The notes below the pieces were generated by a model. The model was not told the DNA's origin, did not search any database, and saw only the letters and a program-made list of their open reading frames with translations. From Paenibacillus albicereus (GTDB taxonomy: Bacteria > Bacillota > Bacilli > Paenibacillales > Paenibacillaceae), in the NCBI RefSeq assembly GCF_012676905.1, contig NZ_CP051428.1, positions 221,001 to 285,000 on the forward strand: 64,000 nt of DNA. Reading direction: 5' to 3'. A program made the position numbers and the translations under genes. Shown one piece after another: positions 15,921 through 24,941 of this stretch (the stretch's first letter is position 1; each line of letters begins with the position of its first letter).

Positions 15921-17198
15921 TCAGCCCGCGCCCAGATGGCGGGCCGTCTCGCTGCGGTAGGCGCCGATGGCCGGAGCGAGGCCGGACAGGACTCCGGCGG
16001 CCAGCACGAGCGCGGCAATGCCGATCCACGACCAGTCGAAGCCGAGCTGGACGGAGATCGACACTTGCGAGCCGGCGTAGTCCGCCAGCACGGCGGCCAG
16101 CCCGTAGGCGCCGAGCACGCCGAGCGTGCAGCCGAGCGCCGTGACGAGCGCCGACTCCAGCAGCACGATGGCCATCACCTGGCGCCGACGGGCTCCGAGC
16201 GAGCGCAGGATGGCGACGCTGCGCCGGCGCTCGACGGCCGAGCTGTACAGCGACAGGCAGACGGTGAGGCCGGCCATGCCGAGCAGCACCCAGCCGATGC
16301 CGCGCAGCGCCTGCTCGGCGCTGCCCATCATGTCGAACAGCCGCGCCAGCGTCTGGCCGGGCAGGACGGCTTGCGCCTGCTCTCCGGCATTGGTCTGCTG
16401 ATACAGCTTCATCAGGCCGATGTAGCTGCTCGGCTTGACGAGCACCGCGGTGACGCCGCGCGACTCTTCCGGCGACTCGTCCCCACGGGCTTCGCGGCTC
16501 GCCGGCGATTCGTCCCCGTGAACCGCGCCGACGCCTTCCGCAGTCTCGTCGGCCTCATGGGCGTGGCTCTGCCAGTAGCTGTCCATGCTGACATAAATGC
16601 CTTGATCGGAAGGAGCTCTTACCCGCTCCAGGACGCCGACCACCGTATACGGGTGGTTGCCGTGCTCCTCCGGCTCGGCCGACGCCGCGACGCCGTGCTC
16701 GGAGACGAACGTGTCGCCGACCCGCAGGCCTTCGCGCCCCGCGACGTCGGCTCCGATGACCGCCTCGAACGGCTGGTCGAACCGCCTGCCTTCCCCCAGC
16801 TTGAAATAAGCCGGGTCGGACGGACGGCCGCGCAGGTCGAAAAAGTCCGGCGTCGTCCCGACGATCCTCCTGCCCCGCGCCTGGTCGCCGAGCGCGAACG
16901 GAACCGCCGTCTTCACCTCGGGATCGGCGGCAAGACGCTCGTAATAATCGTAGCTCAGGTTGGCCAGCGGCTTGTCCATGAGGAAGATCGTGTTGAACAC
17001 GAGCTGGTTGGCGCTGCCCTTGGAGCCGATGAGCAGGCCGAACGGCTCGCTTGCCCGCTCGATGCCTTCCTTCGCTCCGCTGGAGAGCATGAGCACGGCG
17101 AGCGTCACGGCCAGGCCGATCATCACGACGGCGGCGGTAATCAGCGTCTGCGCCCGGCGCGCCATCAGGCCGCGCCAGGCCATGGAGAACAGGGACAT
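15921..17198 (-). CDS. FtsX/MacB-type ABC transporter permease
   Basis: The product has 425 residues. An N-terminal transmembrane helix (about residues 17-40) is followed by a large extracytoplasmic domain. Three more helices at the C-terminus form an FtsX-like segment (LSLYSSAVERRRSVAILRSL, then GARRRQVMAIVLLESALVT). This is the MacB/LolC-type layout used for mechanotransmission or lipoprotein/peptide export, not import. The ATG at 17198 has AAAGGAGG ten bases upstream; a longer frame upstream lacks a site. It is the last gene of a four-gene operon and follows its ATPase after 136 bases. Confidence 0.87.
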   Translation of the reverse strand: MSLFSMAWRGLMARRAQTLITAAVVMIGLAVTLAVLMLSSGAKEGIERASEPFGLLIGSKGSANQLVFNTIFLMDKPLANLSYDYYERLAADPEVKTAVPFALGDQARGRRIVGTTPDFFDLRGRPSDPAYFKLGEGRRFDQPFEAVIGADVAGREGLRVGDTFVSEHGVAASAEPEEHGNHPYTVVGVLERVRAPSDQGIYVSMDSYWQSHAHEADETAEGVGAVHGDESPASREARGDESPEESRGVTAVLVKPSSYIGLMKLYQQTNAGEQAQAVLPGQTLARLFDMMGSAEQALRGIGWVLLGMAGLTVCLSLYSSAVERRRSVAILRSLGARRRQVMAIVLLESALVTALGCTLGVLGAYGLAAVLADYAGSQVSISVQLGFDWSWIGIAALVLAAGVLSGLAPAIGAYRSETARHLGAG

Positions 17199-17334
17199 GA
17201 CGATCGGGCCTCCTTTTTGCAGGGGGATGAGGATGAGCGGTCGATGCGGAAGGCGGGACGGGGAAGTCCGACGATCGTCCGCCCAGGCCATCCGTGCGAG
17301 TCGGAGGACGCGCGGCCTTCCGGACGGTCCGTCG

Positions 17335-18057
17335 TCAGCCGATGGCCGCGCGCGGCCTTTCCGGCGGCATGGGAGCCGCCGAGCCGCGTGCCGAAATCTC
17401 TTTCATCGTGACGATCCGCTCCATGCGCGCCGCCAGGTCCATATCGTGCGTGCACAGCAGCAGCGCCGCACCGGATGCCGCAGCGGAGCCGGCCAGCAGC
17501 TCCATGACGCGATCCGCCGTCTCGGGGTCGAGGCTTGCCGTCGGCTCGTCCGCCAGCAGCAGGGACGGCTCGTTGACGAGCGCCCGGGCGATCGCCACGC
17601 GCTGCTGCTGGCCCTGGCTCAGCTGGCGGGGCAGATGGTCGAGACGGTCGGCGAGGCCGGCGTCTGCGAGCAGCTCCGCCGCCCGCTCCCGCTGCCGGCG
17701 CTTGCTCAGCGGGCTGCCGAAGGCGGCCGCCGCCAGCACGTTCTCGAGCGCGGTGAAGCCGGGCAGCAGCTGAAAGCTTTGGTGGACATAGCCGACCTGC
17801 GAGGCGCGCAGCCGGTCGAGGGAGCTTTCCTTCATGCGGTCCAACCGCTCGCCGAGCAGCTGGACCGAGCCCGAGCTCGGGCGCACGATGCCGCACAGCA
17901 GATGCAGCAGCGTGCTCTTGCCGGAGCCGCTCGGCCCGACAAGCGCGACGCGCTCGCTCCGGCCGAGCTCCCAGCGGGGCACCTCCAGCACGGTCAGCTC
18001 CCCGCCGTCCGGAGCCGGGTAGCGCTTGACGACATCCTCGAGGCGAAGCAGCGTCAC
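17335..18057 (-). CDS. ABC transporter ATP-binding protein (LolD/MacB type)
   Basis: The 240-residue ATPase has Walker A GPSGSGKST, signature LSQGQQQRVAIARA, Walker B LLLADEPTASLD and a switch His in CTHDMDLA. The short single-domain form belongs to the MacB/LolD subfamily that partners FtsX-type permeases. It starts at a GTG that overlaps the stop of the lipoprotein gene (GTGA), showing translational coupling. Confidence 0.93.
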   Translation of the reverse strand: MTLLRLEDVVKRYPAPDGGELTVLEVPRWELGRSERVALVGPSGSGKSTLLHLLCGIVRPSSGSVQLLGERLDRMKESSLDRLRASQVGYVHQSFQLLPGFTALENVLAAAAFGSPLSKRRQRERAAELLADAGLADRLDHLPRQLSQGQQQRVAIARALVNEPSLLLADEPTASLDPETADRVMELLAGSAAASGAALLLCTHDMDLAARMERIVTMKEISARGSAAPMPPERPRAAIG

Positions 18058-19022
18058 GAGAGCACCTCCGTGTCATCCGCGACGATGCGGATGAGGCTGA
18101 CGAAGCCGGTGTCCTCGTCGGTCTGCGAGCCGATGCTGAGCGTGCCGGTCACTTTCACCTGATGCTCGGTCGGCGTGAGCTCCTTGCCCTCGGGCAGCTG
18201 GACGACGACGATGTCGGTCGGCCAGTCGGCGTCCGTGGAGCAGAACGGGCAGACGGCGAGCGGAATGCGGGTCAGCACGAAAAACCGGACGGTCGCCGTC
18301 AGCGGCGGCGCCATGTAGCCGGTCATCTCGACCTTCATGCCGTCCAGCTCCTTGAGCTTGTCGGAAAAGGCCAGGCCGCGCACGCTTTCCTTGCCGTACA
18401 GCTCGGAGAAACGGATCGTCGACGGTCCGTCCAGGCTCTGCCGCACCGTAGGCTTGGCCGTGGGGGATGCCGCAGGAGCGGCCGTCCGCAGCGGGCTCGC
18501 GACCGGCGAAGCGGAAGCGGCAGGGGACGTCGAAGCGGGAGCGGCGGACGGCACGGCAGTCGGAGAGGCTGCGGCTGGAGCCGCGGACGGAGCGGAAGCC
18601 GCTGGAGGCGAGCCGGACGGAGCCGCGGTAGCGGCGGCAGACGGGGCGGAAGGCGCAGCGGTCGAGGCTCCCGGGGCGGCGGAGGCAGGCGCGTCGCTCG
18701 CGGACGGAACCGGCGAAGGCGAGGAGCCCGCGCTCGCAGGAGCGGAGCTAGGCGACGCGCCGTCAGCCGGCGACGCCGTCTCGGACGCAGCGGGGGCGGA
18801 CTTGCCCGCCCTGCCGCCCTCCGCGAGCGCGCCGGCTCCGCTCTCCGCCGCTGCGGCCTGCGGCTCCGCCTGGGCAACGGCGGACGGCCCTCCCTCGGAA
18901 GGGAGAGCCGGTGACCCGCAGCCGCCCAGCAGCAGTCCGGCCGCGGCGAGCCCCGCCAGGATCGCGGAGGCGCGGCGCGGAACGAGGCTGCAGGCGGCAG
19001 TGCCTGTGCTGCGGCTCCTCAT
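18054..19022 (-). CDS. Lipoprotein with long low-complexity tether and DUF3299-like OB domain
   Basis: This 322-residue lipoprotein has a lipobox LLGGC near residue 35. About 155 residues of Ala/Ser/Pro/Gly-rich sequence follow (SPSPVPSAS-type repeats). The roughly 125-residue C-terminal domain has DGMKVEMTGYMAPPL, FVLTRIPLAVCPFC and VTGTLSIGSQTDEDTGFVSL. The pattern is similar to DUF3299-type OB-fold proteins found beside MacB-like ABC systems, but I call this with caution. The CPFC pair could bind a metal or form a disulphide. Its ATG overlaps the phosphatase stop (ATGA). Confidence 0.75.
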   Translation of the reverse strand: MRSRSTGTAACSLVPRRASAILAGLAAAGLLLGGCGSPALPSEGGPSAVAQAEPQAAAAESGAGALAEGGRAGKSAPAASETASPADGASPSSAPASAGSSPSPVPSASDAPASAAPGASTAAPSAPSAAATAAPSGSPPAASAPSAAPAAASPTAVPSAAPASTSPAASASPVASPLRTAAPAASPTAKPTVRQSLDGPSTIRFSELYGKESVRGLAFSDKLKELDGMKVEMTGYMAPPLTATVRFFVLTRIPLAVCPFCSTDADWPTDIVVVQLPEGKELTPTEHQVKVTGTLSIGSQTDEDTGFVSLIRIVADDTEVLS

Positions 19023-21091
19023 CGGGCGAGGGAGGCCAGCAGCGAGTCGCTGGTGACGATCAGCTTGCCGGACTCGGTCTTGAACTGGAGCGGCACCGTC
19101 TGATTGCCTTTTTTGGCGATGCCTTTGCCGTGATGGAGCACGAGCGTCGTTCCGCCGGCCTTGACGGTCGAGACGCCCTTCTTGGCGTCGTACGAGCGGC
19201 TGCCGCCGAACGAGCGCAGGAATGCGTCCAGCTCGATCCAGTTCCGCTTGGCGTCGAGCTTGCTGCCGTCGAGGCGCAGTCCGAGCGCTTGCGCCATGCC
19301 GAAGAAGAGTTCGGTATTGTCCAGCGTGCCCTTGAAGTACTCCGCGCCCGGGCCATGCGCCATCAGCGGCACGTCGTCGGCGGAGTGCACCTCGGTGCCC
19401 TCGGACTTCGGCAGCGTGCCGGTGTGCAGGTACTTGTCCTTGTCGGCGGCGTTCGGATTCGCGAGCGTGCCGGGATTGGCGATGTAGGCGTCGCCCGACA
19501 GCACGGCCGGCGCTTGCGGGACGGCGCTGAACTTGTAGTCTTCATAATAGTCCGGCGTCGCGCCGAAGACGACGGCCAGCTTGCGGTCCACGTCCGGCGT
19601 ATCCGGGAAGCCGTCCTTGTCGGAGTCGGCGTACGTCGGGAACTTCGACTGCTCGTACGTGCGCACCGCCTCGCGGCCGGTCTTGCCGTCTCCTTCCCAG
19701 TACGTGCCGGCGATGCTCGTGGAATGGGAGTGGTCGGCCGTAGCCAGGACGAGCGTGTCGCCGCTTTCGTCCGCATAGGCGCGGGCGATTCCGATCGCCT
19801 TGTCCATCTCGATCGTATCGTAGGCGGAGCGCTCCCAGTCCATCGTGTGCAGCTGCTTGTCGATGCTGGCCCCTTCGACGACGAGGAAGAAGCCGTTGTC
19901 GTTTTTCTTCAGCACGTCGATCGCCTTTCTCGTCATGTCCCACAGCGTCGGCTGGTCGGTGAACGACTTGATCGCCGCCGCATTGTTCGTGGAGCGGTCG
20001 TAGTAGACGTTCATGTCGCCGGTGTGGAACAGGCCGAGCAGCTTGTCCGGCGTGCCGGAGCTTTTCAGGCCGGCCGCGTTTTCGACGAACGTGTAGCCCT
20101 CTTTCTCGAACGAGCCGATCAGGTCCTTCTCATCCTTGCGCTTGGAGCCCGGCACGGACTTCGGCAGGAAGTACGCCGAGCCTCCGCCCATCACGACCTC
20201 CGGCTGCAGCTGGAGCATCATGTCCGCGATCTCGGCCTTGTCGGCGCGGCGGCGCGTATGGGAGACGACGGCGGCTGGCGTGGCGTCCTCGATCTCGGAT
20301 GTCGTCACGATGCCGACCGACATGCCGCGCGAGCGCTTCAGCATCTCGGCCAGCGTCTCGACCTTCGGATCGTCGAGCGAGTTCTCGGTATTGTCGGGGT
20401 AGATGCCGAGCGCGTTGACGGCCGACTTGTGGCCGGTATTGTAGGCGCTGGCGCTGTTGGCGGAGTCGGTGACGAGCGAGTCCATGCCCGACGTCGTCAC
20501 GACGGCGCGCTGCTCCAGCTTGTCCAGCTCGAGCATGCCGTCGTATTTGCCCTCGGTCAGTCCCTTGGACATGACGCGGGCGATCGTGATGCTCGGCTGG
20601 GCCATGCCGTCGCCGACGAACAGGATGACGTTTTTGGCTTTGCGGCCGGCTTGTTCCGTATTCACGACTTCATACTGCACGGTGCGCTTCAGGCTTCCGG
20701 CCTCGACGGAGACGGCGACCGGGCCGACCTTGGAGAAGGAGACATCGCGGACGGTGAACTCGCGGCTCTTGCTGGTGGAGGTGAGCTCGAGCTTCTTGCC
20801 GAAGACGGCTTCGGGGCTCTTGCCGTTGATCGTGATGCGGACGGTCGAGGCGTCGCCCGTCCAGTCGTTCAGCTCCACGCGGAAGTCGAACTTCGAGCCG
20901 GCGAGGAACTTGGCCTGATGGATCGGGGCGATATAGATGGACGGCGCGGCCGATGGGGCAGGAGCCCCGGCTTCCGCGGCAGCCGCAGGCGGGGAGCCGC
21001 CGAGCTCGGCCAGCCCGGCTCCTCCGACGGCCGTCGCGGCGGCCAGCACCGCGCCAAGCAGGATACGGCTTGTCTTGCTCTGTGTGTTCAT
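19019..21091 (-). CDS. Secreted alkaline phosphatase with C-terminal stalk-like domain
   Basis: The 690-residue product has a Sec signal peptide (MNTQSKTSRILLGAVLAAAT) and a beta-rich N-terminal domain to about residue 150. The alkaline phosphatase fold follows: ILFVGDGMAQPS (metal ligand Asp), VTDSANSASAYNTGHK (nucleophile Ser region) and ATADHSHS (metal His). The last 70 residues (FLRSFGGSRSYDAKKGVSTV) look like half a copper-amine-oxidase stalk domain. It should release phosphate from organic esters outside the cell. The ATG at 21091 follows GGGAGGG; a TTG six codons earlier was rejected. It is the first gene of the phosphatase-lipoprotein-ABC operon. Confidence 0.9.
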   Translation of the reverse strand: MNTQSKTSRILLGAVLAAATAVGGAGLAELGGSPPAAAAEAGAPAPSAAPSIYIAPIHQAKFLAGSKFDFRVELNDWTGDASTVRITINGKSPEAVFGKKLELTSTSKSREFTVRDVSFSKVGPVAVSVEAGSLKRTVQYEVVNTEQAGRKAKNVILFVGDGMAQPSITIARVMSKGLTEGKYDGMLELDKLEQRAVVTTSGMDSLVTDSANSASAYNTGHKSAVNALGIYPDNTENSLDDPKVETLAEMLKRSRGMSVGIVTTSEIEDATPAAVVSHTRRRADKAEIADMMLQLQPEVVMGGGSAYFLPKSVPGSKRKDEKDLIGSFEKEGYTFVENAAGLKSSGTPDKLLGLFHTGDMNVYYDRSTNNAAAIKSFTDQPTLWDMTRKAIDVLKKNDNGFFLVVEGASIDKQLHTMDWERSAYDTIEMDKAIGIARAYADESGDTLVLATADHSHSTSIAGTYWEGDGKTGREAVRTYEQSKFPTYADSDKDGFPDTPDVDRKLAVVFGATPDYYEDYKFSAVPQAPAVLSGDAYIANPGTLANPNAADKDKYLHTGTLPKSEGTEVHSADDVPLMAHGPGAEYFKGTLDNTELFFGMAQALGLRLDGSKLDAKRNWIELDAFLRSFGGSRSYDAKKGVSTVKAGGTTLVLHHGKGIAKKGNQTVPLQFKTESGKLIVTSDSLLASLAR

Positions 21092-21195
21092 CCGAAAAAA
21101 CCCTCCCAAGCGTATGGTATGAACGAATGCTCATCCGTAATCTTAGAAGGGCAATATGCGGGGGATGCTAACGCGATGTGAATAAATGGTAAAGA

Positions 21196-21879
21196 TTAGT
21201 CGATTGCGGCTTCCGAATCCCCGCTGACGGTGCCGTCTGCGAGCAGCGAGCCGGCCGGGCGGTTGCCGAGCTGAAGCTCGCGGATCGAGTAGCCGAAGTC
21301 CATCTGAAGGTGAGGATTGTCCTTGAAGCCCTCCCAGTCGCCGCCCCAGGTGAAGCCGAGCTTTTTGGCCATGCCGGCGACCTCGAGCCAGTCGGCCCGG
21401 CCGTTCTTGTTGCCGTCGTATTCCATATCCCAGATGATGTCGCCGGAGCGGTCCTTGAGCGCGAAGTCCAGCGCGAGTCCGTAGTTGTGATACGACTCGC
21501 CGCCCTTGGCGTGGGTGACGATGCTGCCTTCGCTGTCCCGTCCTTGGGCGTAGATCTCGTCCTGCTCGGCTTCGCTGCGGAAGCCGTCCGTGAACACGAC
21601 GGAGATGCCGGCGGCCTTCGCCTGGGCGGCGAGCCGCTCGCTTGCCGCCCGCAGCTCGGGATGCAGGCCGGCTACGGGCGGCACGTCGCGGTACAGGCCT
21701 TGCGGCACGATCTTGTCGAACGCCCGCGGCAGCTCCAGCTTGAGCAGGGCGAGCGCCGCCGCGGCCAGTCCGGCGACGATGAGCAAGCCGCCCATCGGGC
21801 TCCGCTTGCGCCGGGGCTTGGGCCGGACAGCGGCGCGGGCGCCGCGGCTGGGGGCGGGGGTCGGTCGAGGCATTCCCAT
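21196..21879 (-). CDS. M15-family L-Ala-D-Glu/D-Ala-D-Ala peptidase (CwlK/VanY-like)
   Basis: This 227-residue protein has a basic N-terminus and one transmembrane anchor (about residues 29-45), then an M15 zinc peptidase domain. The zinc and catalytic motifs are GESYHNYGLALDF (SxHxxGxAxD) and DNPHLQM, with DGFRSEAEQDEIYAQG ahead of them. The family cleaves peptidoglycan stem peptides. The ATG at 21879 has AAAGGAGA seven bases upstream. Which bond it cuts cannot be decided from sequence alone. Confidence 0.9.
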   Translation of the reverse strand: MGMPRPTPAPSRGARAAVRPKPRRKRSPMGGLLIVAGLAAAALALLKLELPRAFDKIVPQGLYRDVPPVAGLHPELRAASERLAAQAKAAGISVVFTDGFRSEAEQDEIYAQGRDSEGSIVTHAKGGESYHNYGLALDFALKDRSGDIIWDMEYDGNKNGRADWLEVAGMAKKLGFTWGGDWEGFKDNPHLQMDFGYSIRELQLGNRPAGSLLADGTVSGDSEAAID

Positions 21880-21916
21880 GAGCGTCTCCTTTGTCGGCGT
21901 AGTCTCGGTAGCTTGT

Positions 21917-23425
21917 CTAGGTCAGACGATCCAGAGGGCGGGAAGGCTTCGCGAGCAGCTGCTTGTACGTCTCGATGGCGCGGGCGCGCGACGCCTTGAG
22001 ATCGACGAGCGCGCGATCGGCGGGCTCATGGACGGACGCGGCGGACATCCCGGCCCGCTCCGGCAGCCAGCGCCGGATGTAGGCGCCGTCCGGGTCCCAG
22101 CGCCTCGACTGGACGACCGGATTCATGATGCGGAAGTACGGCGAGGCGTCGAAGCCGAGCGAGCTGCTCCACAGCCAGCCCCCGCGGTTGAGCGTGTTGT
22201 CGTAATCCAGCAGCTGCTTGCGGAACCACGGCTCGCCGGCCGTGAACGGCGCGAGCAGGTTTTTGCAAAGAAACATCGCCGTAATCATGCGCAGCCGGTT
22301 CGGCAGCTCGCCCGTCGTCCGCAGCTGCGTCATCGCCGCGTCGATGAGCGGCACGCCGGTACGGCCTTGCCGCCATGCTTCCGCATGCTCCTCCGTCAGG
22401 CCGGACAGGTCGACCCTCTCCTCGTAGCGGAAAAAGTCCGCGTCGAACCGCGCCTGGTACAGGTAGAAGTCGCGCCAGGCGAGCTGGCGGACCCAGCTCT
22501 CCGCGCCGGTGCGCGCGGTCGCGGCAGACGGATCGCGCGGAGCGGAGCCCGGCCCTTCGACGCTGCCCGGCAGCGCCAGCTCCAGCTGCACGGCGGCATC
22601 CGCCCGCCAGCCGGCCGCGCCGCCAAAGGCGAGCGGATCGCGCTCGTCCTCGCACCGAGCTTCATCCAGGGCGAGGACGTAGGCCCGGCGGGCCGACAGC
22701 GCGCCGACATTCAGCCAGCGGGAGAGGCCGCTGCCGGCATCCTGCGCGTAGCGGTCGCGCAGCTCCTCGTATGCCTGCAGGCTGCCGCCGAGGAACCGGT
22801 CGAGCTGCCGCTCGGGCCGCTCGTCCTCCGGCACGGCGGCGGAGAGCGCAGCGGCGAGCTCGGCGGGCAAGGGCCAGCGGAGAAGCGAGAGCGGGGCCGT
22901 CGGCAGCTCTCCCGCGCGTACGCCCGGGGGCGGAGCGAGCCGCGAGCGGACATAGCCGCTCCAAGCCCGGTAGAACGGGGTGAACACGCGGTACGGCTCT
23001 TTTCTTCCCGTATGCTCCTGGAACTCGTCCAGATCGGCGAGCGGCACATCCTCCAGCGCCGTCCAGCGAACGCCCCGGCCGCGGCAGACGGCGGCGAGCC
23101 GCTCGTCCCGCCGCAGCGCGTAAGGCGTATGGTCGGCGGTGACGACGACCTCCCGGATCGGCTCCCGCTCGAGCAGCTCGTCCACCACTCGGGCAGGGTC
23201 GCCATGCAATAGATGCAGCCGCGCTCCCTGGGCTTCGTAGTCCTGGCGCAGCATCCCGGCGGTCCGCAGGAAGTGCCGTCCCGGATGAGACGCGGCGCGG
23301 CCGTCTCCGAGCAGCGCCGGATCGAGGATCAGGACATGGATGCCCGGCATGCCGAGGCTGGCCGCGTAGTCGAACGCGCGCAGATCGCCCGCCCGGAGGT
23401 CCTTGCGGTGGATGAACAGATACAT
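21917..23425 (-). CDS. phrB: Deoxyribodipyrimidine photolyase
   Basis: The 502-residue enzyme has an N-terminal antenna-binding Rossmann domain (IHRKDLRAGDLRAFDYAA) and a C-terminal FAD domain. The signature LNRGGWLWSSSLGFDASPYF is followed by RIMNPVVQSRRWDPDGAYIR. It is a class I CPD photolyase by these motifs; the usual GGWQW is GGWLW here. It repairs UV pyrimidine dimers using blue light. The ATG follows CCAAGGAGGCACATCC. Confidence 0.93.
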   Translation of the reverse strand: MYLFIHRKDLRAGDLRAFDYAASLGMPGIHVLILDPALLGDGRAASHPGRHFLRTAGMLRQDYEAQGARLHLLHGDPARVVDELLEREPIREVVVTADHTPYALRRDERLAAVCRGRGVRWTALEDVPLADLDEFQEHTGRKEPYRVFTPFYRAWSGYVRSRLAPPPGVRAGELPTAPLSLLRWPLPAELAAALSAAVPEDERPERQLDRFLGGSLQAYEELRDRYAQDAGSGLSRWLNVGALSARRAYVLALDEARCEDERDPLAFGGAAGWRADAAVQLELALPGSVEGPGSAPRDPSAATARTGAESWVRQLAWRDFYLYQARFDADFFRYEERVDLSGLTEEHAEAWRQGRTGVPLIDAAMTQLRTTGELPNRLRMITAMFLCKNLLAPFTAGEPWFRKQLLDYDNTLNRGGWLWSSSLGFDASPYFRIMNPVVQSRRWDPDGAYIRRWLPERAGMSAASVHEPADRALVDLKASRARAIETYKQLLAKPSRPLDRLT

Positions 23426-23555
23426 GGATGTGCCTCCTTGGACCGGACGCAGCCGGTCATGCTCTTCTCCGTAATACCCGGCCCGAAAGCAAACAAACCG
23501 CAGCAGGCGCTCCGGGGAGGCTTGCTGCGGCTTGCTCGGCCGTGCTCGAAAGGCT

Positions 23556-24059
23556 CTAGTCGACGTCCGGACCGCCGTCCGGCTGGTCGGCGGCTTCGTC
23601 CGCGAATTTCTCGAACGTCTTGTCGTCCATGATGCGGCGGGCCGACAGGTAGCGCTTGGCGTAGTAGGACTCGCTCAGCTCGCTGATCGTCACGCCCCGG
23701 CTGGAGGAGGAGTGGGCGAATTTTCCGTCCCCGACGTAGATGCCGACATGGGAGACGCCCTTGCCGCTCGTATTGAAGAAGACGAGATCGCCCGCCTTCA
23801 GGTCGTCCTTGGCGACCTTCTTGCCCATGGCCGATTGCGCCGCGGACGAGTGGGGGAGCGAGACTTTGAACTGCTTGAACACGTAGGACGTGAAGCCCGA
23901 GCAGTCGAAGCCTTTCGAGGTGGTGCCCGCCGCTTTGTACGGCGTGCCGATGACGCCGCTGATGACGCCATCCATTTTGGAGCCTGCCGATGCGCTTTGC
24001 GCGCCTGCGGTGAACAGCAGGGCAAGTCCGAGTACGATTGCTGCGGCTTTCTTCTTCAA
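23556..24059 (-). CDS. Secreted NlpC/P60 cell-wall endopeptidase
   Basis: The product starting at the TTG at 24059 has 167 residues. It has a signal peptide (KKKAAAIVLGLALLFTAGAQ, ending SASA) and one NlpC/P60 domain with the catalytic Cys in FDCSGFTSYVF and His in GVSHVGIYVGDG. There is no extra SH3 or LysM domain. It should cut gamma-D-Glu-diamino acid bonds in peptidoglycan. The longer in-frame ATG upstream lies in the riboswitch, and the TTG has GGAAGGAGC about ten bases before it, so TTG is chosen. Regulation by c-di-AMP through the leader fits a hydrolase. Confidence 0.9.
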   Translation of the reverse strand: MKKKAAAIVLGLALLFTAGAQSASAGSKMDGVISGVIGTPYKAAGTTSKGFDCSGFTSYVFKQFKVSLPHSSAAQSAMGKKVAKDDLKAGDLVFFNTSGKGVSHVGIYVGDGKFAHSSSSRGVTISELSESYYAKRYLSARRIMDDKTFEKFADEAADQPDGGPDVD

Positions 24060-24072
24060 AGCTGTGGTGCTC

Positions 24073-24236
24073 CTTCCAGAGCCTACGAGGTTAGCTGTGG
24101 GGTTCGGTTGAAGGTTCCCTATGATTTCTCCGGCCTTCCTGCCTTGCGGCGAGGAGGGCGAAATCAATTCACCCTATAGATGGTTCCCCCGTTTCCATGT
24201 TCATGGAACTCGGCATGTTTGAACTTCTTCTGGAAG
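24073..24236 (-). promoter_or_regulatory. ydaO/yuaA-type c-di-AMP riboswitch
   Basis: On the minus strand the leader contains ACGGGGGAACCATC, AGGGTGAATTG, then CCGAACCCCACAGC and TAACCTCGTAGGC, the conserved blocks of the ydaO motif in the right order. The outer P1 stem is CTTCCAGA (24236-24229) with TCTGGAAG (24080-24073). The 3' arm of P1 runs into the Shine-Dalgarno GGAAGGAG. In this class, ligand binding turns expression off. The downstream gene is a wall hydrolase, a common partner. Confidence 0.9.
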
Positions 24237-24384
24237 TGGTATTCTTTTCTTTAAGCTATTTTCCTCCCTTTCCCGACATATTCTCATAATTCTCATGTTC
24301 AAAAAGAGGATTGACAGCGCTTGCTTCGGGAGCGCGAGTCGAACGGCGCCTCGCCCCGTCCGTATTCGCTCCATTCGAACCATC

Positions 24385-24414
24385 AAAAAAAAACGCCCCT
24401 CGCAAGGGGCGTTT
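24385..24414 (-). terminator. Rho-independent terminator
   Basis: Read on the minus strand, CGCCCCTTGCGAGGGGCG is followed by a run of nine T. It ends the small gene at 24457-24690. Confidence 0.88.
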
Positions 24415-24456
24415 CACATTCGGCGCGTCATCCGCGCCGGCGGGATCCGATCCGGA

Positions 24457-24690
24457 TCAGGCGGTGTACAGCGAGTTTTCCATCAGGGTGAGCAGCTTCG
24501 TGCGCATGCCCATCAAGCTCGTCAGCTCGGCCTCGCCGAGGTCGAGCCCTTCCGGCCGCAGGCGGGCGTGCTCGCTTTGCAGCGACTCCAGCTCCTGAGC
24601 GTTGCGATAGGCGCCGGCGCGGTCCAGCAGGTCGCCGGTCGCTTGGTGCAGCTGCTCGTAGTAGGCGTAGATTTTTTCAGTCATCTTCAT
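24457..24690 (-). CDS. Small predicted helical protein, unknown
   Basis: The 77-residue product (MKMTEKIYAYYEQLHQATGD...) is predicted to be almost all helix and has no membrane segment. I do not recognise a family. The ATG at 24690 has GAGAGGAAAG just upstream; the second ATG at 24684 is a possible alternative. The gene has its own terminator, which supports it being real. The length and composition are like small flagellar or regulatory chaperones, but no function can be assigned. Confidence 0.65.
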   Translation of the reverse strand: MKMTEKIYAYYEQLHQATGDLLDRAGAYRNAQELESLQSEHARLRPEGLDLGEAELTSLMGMRTKLLTLMENSLYTA

Positions 24691-24941
24691 TCTTTCCTCT
24701 CTCTCTGGATTGAAACTCTCCTCTAGCATGTCCTGCATTCGTGGGCTTCTATGCTTCATTAAAGCTGCGGATGATGATCGTCAGATCAACGGCAGATGAA
24801 GGTTTGGTGTTTGCGGGCGCTGCCGGAGCGGAGATGCGCTGGGCTTCCGGCCTGGATGTTATATACACCGTATCGGAATCCGAAAAACAAGACGAAATTG
24901 TCAGAGAATTTACACGATTATAGCTTGACGATAAAAGATTG

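Noticed and set aside
18911..21181. A 756-residue plus-strand frame opposite the alkaline phosphatase
   Set aside because: The opposite strand has full phosphatase motifs, a signal peptide and coupled neighbours. This frame has none.
24060..24167. Upstream extension of the NlpC/P60 protein
   Set aside because: This DNA forms the conserved 3' part of the ydaO riboswitch; the signal peptide begins only at the TTG at 24059.
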